A stretch of 64,000 nucleotides of DNA from Acidobacteriota bacterium (GTDB taxonomy: Bacteria > Acidobacteriota > Blastocatellia > Pyrinomonadales > Pyrinomonadaceae), in NCBI GenBank assembly GCA_025463135.1, contig JAOAPY010000011.1, positions 1-64,000 on the forward strand, read 5' to 3'. Made by a program: the position numbers and the translations under genes. The notes under the pieces were generated by a model. The model ran no database searches and was not told the DNA's origin. It was given only the letters and a program-made list of their open reading frames with translations. Below are positions 1 through 9,900 of this stretch, piece by piece (position 1 is the first letter of the stretch; every line of letters starts with the position of its first letter).

Positions 1-7
1 CCCAAAA

Positions 8-122
8 GTGTTCACCTTCCCGTGAAATAGGTGTTCACCTTCCCGTGAAACAGGTGTTCATCATCGCGTGAAACAGGTGTTCAGCTTCCCGTGAAATGGG
101 TGTTCAACTTGGTGTGAAATAC
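8..122. repeat. Five tandem 23-bp repeats, probable transposon end
   Basis: Five copies of a unit close to GTGTTCACCTTCCCGTGAAA start at 8, 31, 54, 77 and 100, an exact 23-bp period. Each unit holds a small inverted repeat, TTCA(C) - 6 bp - GTGAA. There are no unique spacers, so this is not CRISPR. Multiple terminal repeats of about this size are known for IS21-family and Tn7-family ends as transposase-binding sites. The array runs to the window edge and overwrites the 3' end of the gene at 61-861, as an insertion would. The rest of the element would lie left of the window. The family assignment is inference. Confidence 0.6.
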
Positions 123-861
123 GCACCAGGCATTCAACGTATCTGCGGTAGTGAGGCATAAGCAACAGCTTTTGGTACTGTACAAGCTCTTGTTTCCACT
201 CGCTCTTTTTCTTAATCTCCTCATAATCCTTCCAGAAGAAATTGGCCGTTACGAGCTGGCAAGTGAGGAACAACTCCATGGGCTGAAACATCAGTCGCGG
301 AATGTTTACCTTATCAGGATGCCAGCAGAGCTCGTAATCGTGGGATATACCTCCTAATTGCAGATGGTATTCGGGGGAAGCTTCGAACGCCGATCCGATC
401 GCCCCAGCTCGATTCACCCGATCGAAATGGAACCTTGAAACGACACGTCCCGGATAACGTCGCGTAGCATCCGTTAGTTGTTCCTCAATCTGCTGAGAAT
501 CCATTGCTGGTCGGAAAATTGTATCACCATGCTCGCTCCAGATTCGTACCTTGATATCCTGCTTAACCGGAATATCATCATCTTTCCACTGAATGTCGCA
601 GTAAATGTCAACAACGAATTGGAGATCTCTTGCGTCCGAAGGGATGAACCTGAGTGGTTTGTTATGATCAATTGAGTAACCCCACGAGGTAGGAGTTATT
701 CCGCGTGGAGCGTTCTGTTTTTCGTAATCGTATTTTTTACGACTTACGAGGACGCTTTGGTCGGCGGTAGGAATGACAATTGATTTTGATTCTTCATCAA
801 GTACCCGGCTATAGATTTTTCCAATCTGTCGTAGGGATGCTCGTACCTTATCCGGATCCAT
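61..861 (-). CDS. Hypothetical protein, C-terminus replaced by a repeat array
   Basis: Third gene of a leftward operon, starting 8 bp after the stop of the response regulator gene. It encodes 266 residues with no signal peptide or membrane segment and no family I recognise. It is rich in charged and aromatic residues (for example IYCDIQWKDD and NFFWKDYEEIKKK). The last 20 or so residues are encoded by the 23-bp repeat array at 8-122, so the native C-terminus is lost and the stop codon belongs to the repeats. The true gene product was probably longer or ended differently. Context suggests it is an output or accessory protein for the kinase/regulator pair upstream. Confidence 0.6.
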   Translation of the reverse strand: MDPDKVRASLRQIGKIYSRVLDEESKSIVIPTADQSVLVSRKKYDYEKQNAPRGITPTSWGYSIDHNKPLRFIPSDARDLQFVVDIYCDIQWKDDDIPVKQDIKVRIWSEHGDTIFRPAMDSQQIEEQLTDATRRYPGRVVSRFHFDRVNRAGAIGSAFEASPEYHLQLGGISHDYELCWHPDKVNIPRLMFQPMELFLTCQLVTANFFWKDYEEIKKKSEWKQELVQYQKLLLMPHYRRYVECLVRISHQVEHPFHGKLNTCFTR

Positions 862-869
862 TTATGAGG

Positions 870-1940
870 TTACTCCCAGAGTGACTTAACTAGTTCGTAA
901 CTGTCGGCGTCAACAAGACTCTCATCAAAACTGTCTGACTCCTTGATTGCTTTAAACGAGACGCGCGCCTGGTCCATCACCGAGGGTCGGCTATCGGGAT
1001 AGTACGGAACGGAATTCTCTTGCTTGACGGGTGCCCTCAAGATGTGACAGACCCAATCAGCGGTTGGCGTCCCGTCATAAATGCAAACGGCCGGTTCAAG
1101 GGGTTCATCAAATTCCTTCCGATAGGCTTCTCGAAACTGCTCGGAAATTGCGCCCCTGATCTCATGTTTGAGTAACAGACCTTGTGCGATGTTGAAGAGA
1201 CGTCCACGCCACCAGCGTACTTGGTCGTCACAAAACATTCCCTGGTACTGGGCGGGAGTAATCAGTTCGCGCAGTTTTGGCAGATTGAAGGACGCTAAAC
1301 TGATCCCAAGCCTTGTCGCAGCAGTTAATTCATTATAGACAATTCCAGGATAGCGAAGCACAACCGTCAGTATCCATTTTGCCGTTTGCGGAGTGTTCCA
1401 TAGACCGTTCGAAACTGGTGGTCCTGCCTCTCTTAAAAGATTCCCCTCATCCTCGTTGGCCTCCATTAGCGCCACCACCTTGTCCCAATCCTGTCCTTCG
1501 ACTTCGCCGAGCGCACTGAAGCCTTCAACCAAGGAAGTAATCGACGCTCTCACCTTCTCCGGCGTTCTGATGATATCGTCCTTGTCGATTATTAGATCGA
1601 GATCGCTACTCTGACGAAGGAACTGTTCCTGCCACTTAGCTGCCGTAATGGGTAGTCTAGTGACCAACGCAATTGGTACTGTTGGCTGACGCATTCTCAT
1701 CTCGGACGCTAAGGTACTCCCCATATAACTCACAGGATCGCCACCTTCGGGTGCGCTGCTAAGGTCATAATCCACTAGCAAAGCGTCCGGGTGATCTACA
1801 GCTAAGTCGGAAAAAGTTTTAGGGGGAAGTTCAAGAACGCATTCAAATTCGCCTGGCAAGCTGAGTAACTTACTGATTGCCTCTGCTTCGCCGCTGTTGG
1901 GTAAAGCCTCGTCATCAATATAGAGAACTCTAATTGCCAT
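870..1940 (-). CDS. Response regulator: CheY-like receiver plus unknown C-terminal domain
   Basis: 356 residues. The N-terminal ~130 residues are a receiver domain: acidic pair in YIDDEA (about residues 9-10), phospho-acceptor Asp in LLVDYDLS, conserved Thr in ALVTRLP, and a Lys in IIDKDD. The remaining ~220 residues have no DNA-binding domain I recognise (LWNTPQTAKWILTVVLRYP and WWRGRLFN are typical stretches). The start has GGAG at good spacing and overlaps the 3' end of the upstream kinase-like gene by 11 bp, so the two are translationally coupled. It is presumably phosphorylated by that protein. The C-terminal domain may act by protein contact and not as a transcription factor, which is inference. 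Confidence 0.75.
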   Translation of the reverse strand: MAIRVLYIDDEALPNSGEAEAISKLLSLPGEFECVLELPPKTFSDLAVDHPDALLVDYDLSSAPEGGDPVSYMGSTLASEMRMRQPTVPIALVTRLPITAAKWQEQFLRQSSDLDLIIDKDDIIRTPEKVRASITSLVEGFSALGEVEGQDWDKVVALMEANEDEGNLLREAGPPVSNGLWNTPQTAKWILTVVLRYPGIVYNELTAATRLGISLASFNLPKLRELITPAQYQGMFCDDQVRWWRGRLFNIAQGLLLKHEIRGAISEQFREAYRKEFDEPLEPAVCIYDGTPTADWVCHILRAPVKQENSVPYYPDSRPSVMDQARVSFKAIKESDSFDESLVDADSYELVKSLWE

Positions 1941-4254
1941 TCTCCGCCACTCCTTTGTCTGGGATGATTATTTCAATACAAGTTTTGTACGGTTTGTCCG
2001 CTGGGATAAACCGGGCATCTCCGTCATAGAGGTCTAGGATGTCTTTAACGACCTTGAGTCCAAGACCCGTACCAACTCCGAGAACAGGGTTGGGCGCGCT
2101 CGTTGTTACGAATGGCTTGAACGACATCTCACGTCTTTCGGGCGGGAGTCCTACGCCGGTATCACTCATCCTCAGCAACATCTTCCTGCCCTGTTTCTCC
2201 GCGTCAACCGCTACTACTCGTTCTGGTTGACCGTGCACAGCTTTCAACGCGTTTGACAGTAGATTCATCAAGACCGAGTAGAGTTCTGCACGGTAAATGG
2301 CAGGAGTTCTGAGACTGCGGGGCACCCGGTTATGAAAGATTACGCCGAACTTCTTCATGTAATACACCATTGGCTTTCTTACGTCTTCCACGACTTCATA
2401 CAGGACGTGATGCCGACGGCGCTGGCGAGCATCGGGGGCAAGAAGAAAGCCTAACTGTGAAGTCAAGAGCTCCATCGTCTCTCGCCATTCGGATATTTGT
2501 GAAGCGATCTCATGGAAACGCTTGCCCAGCTTTTTGGGAACGTCTGATCTTAAACGCAATAAATCATGCTCGCTTCGCAACACCGCTCCGTTGAGTGCTC
2601 GCAATTGATGATTCATTAAAGTAATAGTAGTGCCAGCCGATGCCAAGATCCTCAGCATCGATATTTCGCTGATGTGGCTTTGTTCTTCCTCTTCAGCTCT
2701 TGCGATGGCTTGATTTAGATTCCAGACGATCGTTTGTCGCTGGTCATCGGGAATCTCGGCGACAGCCTCGACCGCTACTCTGGCATCCGTGATTATCTCC
2801 GCAACCGATTTTACGCTTTCTTTCTTTTTCTTGGCTCTGCGCTCGGCACTATGTGCTGCGTATTTCAGGCCCGTCCAGTAGATTCCGTTTTGCGCAAAAA
2901 GCCGTAGACGCTTTACCGCCTCTGTTTCAATAAGGCGATCACGGGTTACATTGATCTCAATATTCTCGTGTCGAGACTGTGATAGGGAGACAACACCGAA
3001 CACCTGATTATTCTTGGGAATCAGTAAGAATGGGCGTCCGTGCAGTTCATTTCGCGTCTCGATGACCTTCTCTGGAGGATTGATGACATTAGCCAAATCC
3101 AAGTTTTTAGCGGCATATTCATCGAGCTGTAACCAATCATCACCAGCTTCCCCATATGGAAACACTCTAAATCCATCGAGGTAGATGCGAACGCCTCCTT
3201 CTTCGCGACCCTTGTTCTGAGCATCGCGCAGCCCAAAATCCGTACCTTTGAAATACTCGTCCTTGTAAATCATAAGATAGACACGGACTAATGCATTTTC
3301 TAATCCCTTGTAATCATGTGAATTGTCTACCAGACTGTCCGTTTCACCAGTCTTCAGGATCTCGATGTCATAATGCGCGACGCCCTTCTTGTCCACACGA
3401 CCATCTAGACGAGCAAATGCCCTACTCAAGAAAGCTTCGCCAAGGCCACCCGACAACTTGTCCAACTCACCTGAGTCTGCCACGCTCATCTCGAAGTTGA
3501 ATCCGGGATCGCTCAACGGCTTGTGCTTTTTTCCGCTTCGAACTGGCGCAGCTTTAATAGCAAGATCGGGGAAGGGATTTTGAAGGCTCAACAGATCGCG
3601 GCGGAGTTCATTTAGATCATCCTCGGTCCAAGCATCTCGAGCTTGTTCAATAAAGAGCGATACGCCTGTCTTGGTTTCGCTTGTGGCTGCCTGACGAGTG
3701 TAAGGAACCGAAACCTTGTCGAGATCTTTACCTTCGGTAAAATCGGCCCAATCAAAGTCTGTTATGACACTCTCTTTGGTTCCATCATCCCTTTCTGCAA
3801 TCGATTGCAAGATGAGCTTGGCTCCGAGGCGTCGCGCGGCAAAACGTCCTACGCCCTTAGCTCCCGTTAATGGTCGGCGGTAATATCTCGATGCTGGATG
3901 GCGCCGTTTTTCAGGCGTCGCAATTCTCATCCAGTTATCTTGGACTTCTTCGAACACCATGCCGTGGCCGTCATCTTCAATTACAATTGTGCCGCCAGGT
4001 TTCCCGATCGTTTCAAAGGTAACGGTCACCTTTGTTGCATCCGCGTCGTAGGCGTTTTTGACAAGCTCAGCTAGTGCGATGGATGGCTTAGCAACAAGTC
4101 TTTCCCCCAGTTGAAATAGCAAGCTGCTATCGACTGAGAACGTGAAGGATGGCGGAGGTGGCGGCTTCTCGCCATTCTCCTCAGGTTTCACCTTGCCTGC
4201 TCGCGGTTTACGGCTGGTCTTTTTCTTCGACATACGAACTACACGTTTAGCCAC
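1930..4254 (-). CDS. Double-GHKL ATPase / soluble histidine kinase-like protein
   Basis: 774 residues with two GHKL ATP-binding domains. The N-terminal one (about 40-200) has the MORC/HSP90-like boxes ELVKNAYDADA (63-73), EDDGHGM (93-99) and GAKGVGRFA. The C-terminal one has a DHp-like segment with LMNHQLRALNGAV, then N-box LMNLLSNALKAV, G1 DTGVGLPP, F-box FKPFVTTS and G2 GTGLGLKVVKDIL near residue 728. There is no membrane segment, and the basic, proline-rich N-terminus (MSKKK...PPPPP) looks flexible. An internal ATG 21 bp downstream is an alternative start. It lies first in an operon with a receiver protein and a third gene. The HSP90-like ATPase plus kinase arrangement is the kind seen in cytoplasmic stress or defence signalling, but the function is unknown. 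Confidence 0.75.
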   Translation of the reverse strand: MAKRVVRMSKKKTSRKPRAGKVKPEENGEKPPPPPSFTFSVDSSLLFQLGERLVAKPSIALAELVKNAYDADATKVTVTFETIGKPGGTIVIEDDGHGMVFEEVQDNWMRIATPEKRRHPASRYYRRPLTGAKGVGRFAARRLGAKLILQSIAERDDGTKESVITDFDWADFTEGKDLDKVSVPYTRQAATSETKTGVSLFIEQARDAWTEDDLNELRRDLLSLQNPFPDLAIKAAPVRSGKKHKPLSDPGFNFEMSVADSGELDKLSGGLGEAFLSRAFARLDGRVDKKGVAHYDIEILKTGETDSLVDNSHDYKGLENALVRVYLMIYKDEYFKGTDFGLRDAQNKGREEGGVRIYLDGFRVFPYGEAGDDWLQLDEYAAKNLDLANVINPPEKVIETRNELHGRPFLLIPKNNQVFGVVSLSQSRHENIEINVTRDRLIETEAVKRLRLFAQNGIYWTGLKYAAHSAERRAKKKKESVKSVAEIITDARVAVEAVAEIPDDQRQTIVWNLNQAIARAEEEEQSHISEISMLRILASAGTTITLMNHQLRALNGAVLRSEHDLLRLRSDVPKKLGKRFHEIASQISEWRETMELLTSQLGFLLAPDARQRRRHHVLYEVVEDVRKPMVYYMKKFGVIFHNRVPRSLRTPAIYRAELYSVLMNLLSNALKAVHGQPERVVAVDAEKQGRKMLLRMSDTGVGLPPERREMSFKPFVTTSAPNPVLGVGTGLGLKVVKDILDLYDGDARFIPADKPYKTCIEIIIPDKGVAENGN

Positions 4255-4275
4255 GAAATTAACCCTTCCACGGAT

Positions 4276-4344
4276 AGACTAGACTAAATCGATTAACTTT
4301 AAGTAGGCAAAGACTATTAGCTTCTCCCTATCATTGTCTAGTCT
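4276..4344. promoter_or_regulatory. 9-bp inverted repeat in divergent promoter region
   Basis: AGACTAGAC at 4276-4284 and its exact reverse complement GTCTAGTCT at 4336-4344 flank an AT-rich stretch upstream of the leftward kinase operon. The whole 4255-4503 gap has no other gene. It could be a paired operator for a looped repressor or simply chance; spacing is 51 bp. Confidence 0.3.
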
Positions 4345-4503
4345 TGTTCGCTTGGCGCACTATTTCTGTCGTTTGTGGACATCTTAGATCCCTCACATGG
4401 GACGAAAACGGTCGAGAACGCGAGTAGTTCGTTTTTCAACCACATCAAGAAGTCACCCTTCCCAAAGTATGGGGACTGATCAACCTGTGAACGCAAAACG
4501 GGG

Positions 4504-4743
4504 ATGGCTCGAATTATTCGGCTGAACCTGGGAGTGATGGCATCTAGTCAAGCTGTGGCAGCGACGACGAATTCGTCTATTCAGTTTCTTGAAGATTTCG
4601 GCCAACAACTCAATAGACTGCCGGATGACAATACCGGTCATTCACCGCCAGTTTTCATGGCCTTTTTAACAACCGATGAACTACTATGCGATAGTTGCGC
4701 TAGGACTCTCGGCAGGAGCTTTCGATTTACCTCATATCAATGA
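4504..4743 (+). CDS. Small hypothetical ORF coupled to the next gene
   Basis: 79 codons with an ATGA overlap to the next start (stop at 4741-4743, start at 4740). The following gene has no visible Shine-Dalgarno sequence, so translational coupling would explain its expression. An internal ATG at 4537 preceded by GGGAG is an alternative start. The peptide has no signal sequence, membrane segment or family I recognise. It may be a real leader gene or a decayed remnant; support is mainly the exact overlap. Confidence 0.3.
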   Translation: MARIIRLNLGVMASSQAVAATTNSSIQFLEDFGQQLNRLPDDNTGHSPPVFMAFLTTDELLCDSCARTLGRSFRFTSYQ

Positions 4744-5966
4744 AGAAAAAGCGTAAGAGGAAGGCGACTCGGAACATCAGTGTCCGGCATGCCCTGCAGA
4801 GCCTTCATTTGGGATTTGCAATTGCGCCTTTAATCGCTTCAATTGTCGCCACGCTTGTCGGCCGAGATATCCACTACAAAATCGAGTTAGACTTTATCAT
4901 TGTCGTGATAACGGCGAACTTTAGCATTCTTTGGCTTAGGTGGCCCAGACTCTTTTATACGTTTTGGACGGATGACCTCCCTCCAAGCCAGTCGGGGCAC
5001 GAGCAGACCTACCATGCTGAAGTGGCCATAATCGAAGACAGGCAAAGTAGTTACTATCGAGATAAGGTTCAGCATCGGTTCAAGACAGAAGTCGATTTCG
5101 AGCAGCTTAGGAGTGCTCTTTCAAAAGAGCCCAAACTAAAGAATACCGTTCTGTCAGATCAGATGCTGAAGACCCATTTCTTCAAAAAAGTAAAAGACGA
5201 TAATCTGTTCTTCAGACAAATCGAAGTAGGCGCACCGACAGAGGTAGATTCCGAAGTTAATTCCGAAGATGATCCCGCAAAACAAGTTCATCCTGAAGCA
5301 CTGCAAGATGAACTTAAGAGATTTCTGGATGGTACTCTCGAACGTGCGGAAGCAGTTGTAATGGTAAGAACCAGTGGCCTGGACCAAAAGGGTTGGACTT
5401 ATGCTGCCGTCAACGATTGGGCTTACGAACATTCAGAAGTTCCTATCTTATTCGCCCAAGATCCAAACAAGGGTTTCTCGGATGACGAAACCGCAAAGAA
5501 TTTCCTATGGATCCGAGACGATCCCAAGTCATTACCCTGGAGCTTGTTGCAGCAAGCAAAGGAGAGGGGCAAGGCATGGCGCGACCAGGCTACCTACAAT
5601 CGAGCGATGGTGTGGAACATCCTTTATATTTCATTAATGTGTATTTGGATTGGAGCAATATGGCTTAAAGCTACTGATGAAACAGTGGGCAAGCAAAAAA
5701 ACCAATTCGATCAGAGCATTAATAACCAAAGAGTCGCATACGATCAGTCGGTCAATAAACAGAAACTTGAGTATCAGACAGCAATGAGAGCTACAGATGA
5801 AGCACTTAGAACAGAGCGATCCTATCGCCAGGATTATGCAAGCGCAAAAGGCGACCCAAACCTAAGTATCTCTTACTGGTTTAGGCATAACGAGAAGCCG
5901 TATGTTTTTGTAACGACGGAAATTCCCCACAATACCAAGTTCTTTGAAAATGGCTATGACAGATAA
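4740..5966 (+). CDS. Membrane protein with Rossmann-like soluble domain, frameshifted
   Basis: 408 residues. A basic N-terminus (MKKKRKRK) precedes two membrane segments (about 24-42 and 48-66), a soluble region of ~210 residues, a third membrane segment (about 295-313) and a coiled-coil-like tail rich in Gln. The soluble part contains AEAVVMVRTSGLDQKGWTY and SEVPILFAQDP, an alternating strand/helix pattern reminiscent of TIR-like or nucleotide-binding folds, but no family is certain. The reading frame ends at 5966 just where the adjacent frame continues a similar composition to 6322, so this is probably the N-terminal four fifths of one ~525-residue protein. Confidence 0.6.
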   Translation: MKKKRKRKATRNISVRHALQSLHLGFAIAPLIASIVATLVGRDIHYKIELDFIIVVITANFSILWLRWPRLFYTFWTDDLPPSQSGHEQTYHAEVAIIEDRQSSYYRDKVQHRFKTEVDFEQLRSALSKEPKLKNTVLSDQMLKTHFFKKVKDDNLFFRQIEVGAPTEVDSEVNSEDDPAKQVHPEALQDELKRFLDGTLERAEAVVMVRTSGLDQKGWTYAAVNDWAYEHSEVPILFAQDPNKGFSDDETAKNFLWIRDDPKSLPWSLLQQAKERGKAWRDQATYNRAMVWNILYISLMCIWIGAIWLKATDETVGKQKNQFDQSINNQRVAYDQSVNKQKLEYQTAMRATDEALRTERSYRQDYASAKGDPNLSISYWFRHNEKPYVFVTTEIPHNTKFFENGYDR

Positions 5967-6322
5967 TCGGATGTGGCTTTCAAGCTTACCCAAACAACGT
6001 TATTAAATGGCGGATCGGGGATAAGAGTCCTACAGTTTACGATAGTTACTACGAGATTGTGCCGAATTCAAAGTGTGAAATGAAGAAGCTTGGAACATCC
6101 GACATCAAAGCCATAGCCTGCGCTACCTACAACGGAACCAACGATGTCACAAGACCAGATCGAACGGTTGGCATATGTGTTTTCACTACGAATAAAGCCA
6201 ACAATATTTTTGCGACAGGATATCAGAAGCTTTTGCGTGATGAAGCCGGCAAATTTGACAAAGACTATATGAAGCTAATAGAACGTCACGAAGTGACACC
6301 TCTGGAGGAGAGGGAAAAATAG
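5967..6322 (+). pseudogene. Frameshifted C-terminal part of the 4740 gene
   Basis: The -1 frame relative to the gene above is open from just before 5967 to 6322 and reads smoothly through IIGCGFQAYPNNVIKW, YYEIVPNSKCEMKKL and TVGICVFTTNKANN to a stop at 6320-6322. A GTG at 6059 could in theory start a separate 87-residue protein, but there is no ribosome-binding site and the open frame extends well upstream of it. One missing base near 5957-5966 would join the two. It could be a true mutation or a sequencing error. Confidence 0.5.
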
Positions 6323-6423
6323 CCACTCCGGTAAACCGTAACGGAAACAGTCAGTCAAGCTCGAATCAATAGCAACGTTGCGAGGGCCCAAGCTCCGGAC
6401 TTCCAACCGAAGTCTCACAAGTA

Positions 6424-6650
6424 GGCACACAGTCGAACCTCAAGGAGTAGTATTCAAGGCGCTAAGTCCTTTATTTTCAATTTCTCCTGTGGCAGCATCG
6501 CGCGCATGCCTTTGTGTTGCCAGTCAAGTCGATGACTGAATCTAGTTTTACTGACGAGGTTTCAGTGAGTATTGATGAGGTTTAGGTTTATTAGAAACCA
6601 ATGAGTTTCTTGGGCAGCAGTTAGGTTGGCACACAGTTGTCACACACGGG
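6424..6650. repeat. Diverged ~220-bp intergenic repeat, copy 1
   Basis: This stretch shares long blocks with 20656-20890, in the same orientation: for instance GCATGCCTTTGTGTTGCCAG, GTTTATTAGA(A/C)ACCAA(T/C)GAG and a run ending in TTGGCACACA/TTGTCACACA. On the minus strand both copies can encode a short conserved tail ending W-Q-H-K-G-M...M-L-P-Q-E...K-D-L-A-P-stop. It lies next to the selenocysteine tRNA fragment. It may be the end of a degraded mobile gene. The rest of the 6323-6900 gap has no gene. Confidence 0.5.
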
Positions 6651-6731
6651 TGGAGTAGAACAGTCTGTTCGAAGCAAATCCTTTCGTGTTTTTGAGATGA
6701 AGCTCGCGGTCGAAGATCGTCTGCCTAGAGT

Positions 6732-6793
6732 TGGTGCCGAGGGCTGGAGTCGAACCGCACACGTCCTTACGGACAACGGATTTGAAGTCCGTT
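6732..6793 (-). pseudogene. tRNA-Sec 3' fragment (anticodon arm to CCA)
   Basis: On the minus strand the anticodon arm ACGGA-CTTCAAA-TCCGT carries anticodon UCA, followed by a long variable arm (GTCC-GTAA-GGAC), a GGTTCGACTCC T-loop and an end CCCTCGGCACCA. No matching 5' acceptor strand (GCCGAGGG) or D-arm is found upstream, and the T-stem is imperfect. It is therefore the 3' part only, the kind of piece left when an integrative element uses a tRNA gene as attachment site. An intact copy would be elsewhere. Confidence 0.6.
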
Positions 6794-6900
6794 GGAAGTA
6801 GCATCACCCAGTCTTACTAAACGATCGAACCAGTATTTACGGGCCGTGGCACGACGTGTTGATACGTAACCAGACGAAGCGATATCTTGAGGCCTGCCGC

Positions 6901-9900
6901 TTAGAAGGTGAACTTCATCGCGAATTGAATTAGTCGCGGATTGTTGCTGGTGGAAACTATGCGACCGAAGTCGCCTGGATCACCCGTAATCTGACCCGTG
7001 CTCGAATTGATCGATGTTGAAGCCACAGCGCTAAGGTTGCTAATCGGGTTTGCAAAGTTAACGTGATTGAACAGGTTGAAAAACTCAGCCCGCAATTCAA
7101 TGTTCCTCGACTCACTGATTGGGAAGCGCTTGATTACAGAGAAGTCCACATTGGATTGACTCGGCCCGCGCAGAATGTTGCGACCGATGTTGCCGATGTC
7201 AGTCCCAGTCGCACCTGCCGTGGCAGTCCCATTTGAACTTGGAATTACCTGGGCCGTCAGTACAACCGGGCGGACAAACGCGCTCGGATTGAAAAAATAT
7301 CCGGATGGTATATTACTGGTTGCAGTACTGCTCGTAGCGCCGGGCGCCCAACTTGGCCGTACCAGCGCATTATTGCCGCCACTCAATCCATAGAATGAAC
7401 CCGCGCCGCCGTCGATTATGTCAATCGGCAAGCTAGACATTGCCGTGATTATCCCGGCCACTTGCCAATTGGCGAAGAGCAACCGGGCACCGGTCGAGTG
7501 TGCGGCGAAGTCTGGACGCGGTAAGTCCCAAAGGTAGCTCAGCACCAGCCGATGCCTGCGGTCAAAGTCAGATACTCCTCGATTAGCGTGGCTATCAAGC
7601 TGGTTACCGGCGATATTGATCGTATCCCTAACTTCACCTGTGCTGTCGCTACCGCCCGAAGCATTGTCGATCGACTTGGCAAAAGTATACGAAGCGAGAA
7701 ATTGCCGCCCTTTAGAAAGACGCCTGGTCAAACTCAGTTGCAGTGAATTGTAAGTTGATTCTGCTGTGGACTGAATCTGAAGAAAGCTTCCAACTTCGAC
7801 GCCTTGATATGGCGCTCGAAGTGCGACATTCGTGGCCGCCGGTGTGTTGATAGTTATAGCCTGGCCGGTCACGGCATTAATGATAGGGTGCTGTGGACTG
7901 GCGAGTCTTGCCTGGTTGATAGCAACGTCGCGGATCAGATTGCGTCCGCGCGTACCAACGTAAGCTACCTCGAACAATAAATCTCTGTTCAGTGAGTACT
8001 GAAGACTGGTGTTGTACTGATGAAAATATGCCGTGCGGAGGTTGCGGTCGAATATTTGACCCGCCAGAGCAACACCCCTCACCAACGTGGGAAACTGATC
8101 CTGAGCTGGCAAAGGAAAGAAGGGATCGGCAAAGGGAACCGTAGTGCCGGTGGGACTTCGGCGAATGGCATACGTCGGTGGTGAGTTAATCGAGATGCCG
8201 ATATAAGCATTGGATGGCCGCGAATGGAAGATGCCATAACCACCGCGAAATACCAGTCTCCCTGAAGCAAGCGGTGAATAGGCAAAGCCGGCGCGCGGAG
8301 CGAAGTTATTTTTGTCGACGCTGGTCAGGACACGCCTGCCAACATTTGGAATATCCGGCAAGTCGAATTCAGGGATTACATTTCCGGCCTGCACGAACCC
8401 ACCGATAGGAGGACCGATTGGGTTGCCGCCGGCGTCAACCTCCATTCTCGGTCTGTAAAGTGCCGGATCAAAAGTTGACAATGCGCCGCGCGTTTCCACC
8501 GGGGGCAGGTCCAATTCGTAACGTAGGCCGAGATTGATGATTAGCTTCTGCGAAAACTTCCAATCATCCTGGAAAAAGAAACCGTAATCAGCCGCTCGCA
8601 GAGCACGACTGCTGATGCCGTCTCCGTAGACTGAGTTGCTAGCCAGACCGAGCAGGAAATTGTTGAAGCTCGGAAAAGTAATCATGCCGCGCCGGTTATT
8701 ATTTGCGGCGAGATCATTCCGGTAATAGATGACCTGCGCGCCGGTGGCAATGCTGTGCCGGCCGCGGGTGATTGAGAGAATATCAACCAGCGTTGTTGAG
8801 GATTCAACGTTCCCGGTATCTACGTTTGTACCGGCATTCCCAATAGCCAGCGCGTTCGTGCCTGTTGGTCCGATACGAATAAGCCCCAACCCCGGATACG
8901 AGTTGGCGTTGGCTCGCCTGATGCCGATATCAGAATCCCTCACCGGGTTTTGACCGGACATGTCACCGCGAATAAAGCTGTAGCCTGCCCGCACTTCGTT
9001 AATAGTTCTCGAGCTGAATATGTGAATGTCCTGAATGGAGATCAGCCGGTTGTTTTGCTTTTGGTCGGCGCCGAACCCCGGAACGTTTGCAGCGCCAGTG
9101 GGCAGCGAAAAAAAATGTGGTGCGTTCGAGAAGAAAAACCTCAGGGCCAGCCAGTCTTTATCGGTGGCGCGGTAGTCAACGTTCGTATTGAATTGATCTT
9201 CGCGATAAGTTGAGATAGACGAGCCTGAGTAATGTCCGTCAGGCAGGGGCGTGGGAATCAGGAATTGACCATTGGTCAATTTCGTGTTTAGAAGCGCAAG
9301 CGCCACAGGATTGATTGAAGTCGCGGGCGGCGCGGTTGGCGACGGACGGGGCCGGAAAGTTGTAAGCAGGTTTTGTTGCGACCGATCATTAGTCAGACCG
9401 GGTGCGATCAATACGCTTGAGGTTAGACTATTAGGCGAAGCGCCGTTGCGCTCCCGCGTTCCCTGGTACGAAATGAAGAAGAAGAGTTTGTCGGGCTTGA
9501 GTGGTCCGCCCAGCAACCCGCCAAAAACATTACGCTGTAAAGTTGGACGACTAACACCTGCCGCTTTCAAAAACGGATTATTAGCGTTAAGCGCATCGTT
9601 GCGGAAGTATTCATACGCGGCACCGTGAAATTTGTTTCCTCCGCTCTTCGTCACGGCCTGCACATTGCCGCCGCCGCCACGTCCAAACGTTGCCGCATAC
9701 AGTGAAGTCTGAACCTTGAATTCCTGAATACTTTCAGGCGCCGGCACGGCCACCACCGCCGCGGCATTTGTGGCTAGATTGTTGGCATCGATTCCATTGA
9801 TCTCGAAGTCGTTCTGGGTTACGCGTGCGCCATTAACCGAGACATTTTGTGAGTTGCGCCCCAGGGCGGTGTTGTCAGCGAGAGACACTGAGGTCCCGGG

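Noticed and set aside
8-122. CRISPR array
   Set aside because: Units are contiguous 23-bp repeats with no variable spacers, and no cas genes are in the window.
6732-6830. Intact tRNA-Sec gene
   Set aside because: No matching 5' acceptor strand or D-arm could be found, and the T-stem is imperfect.
9272-9628. 118-residue plus-strand ORF inside the TonB receptor gene
   Set aside because: Shadow frame of a clearly coding region; no ribosome-binding site.
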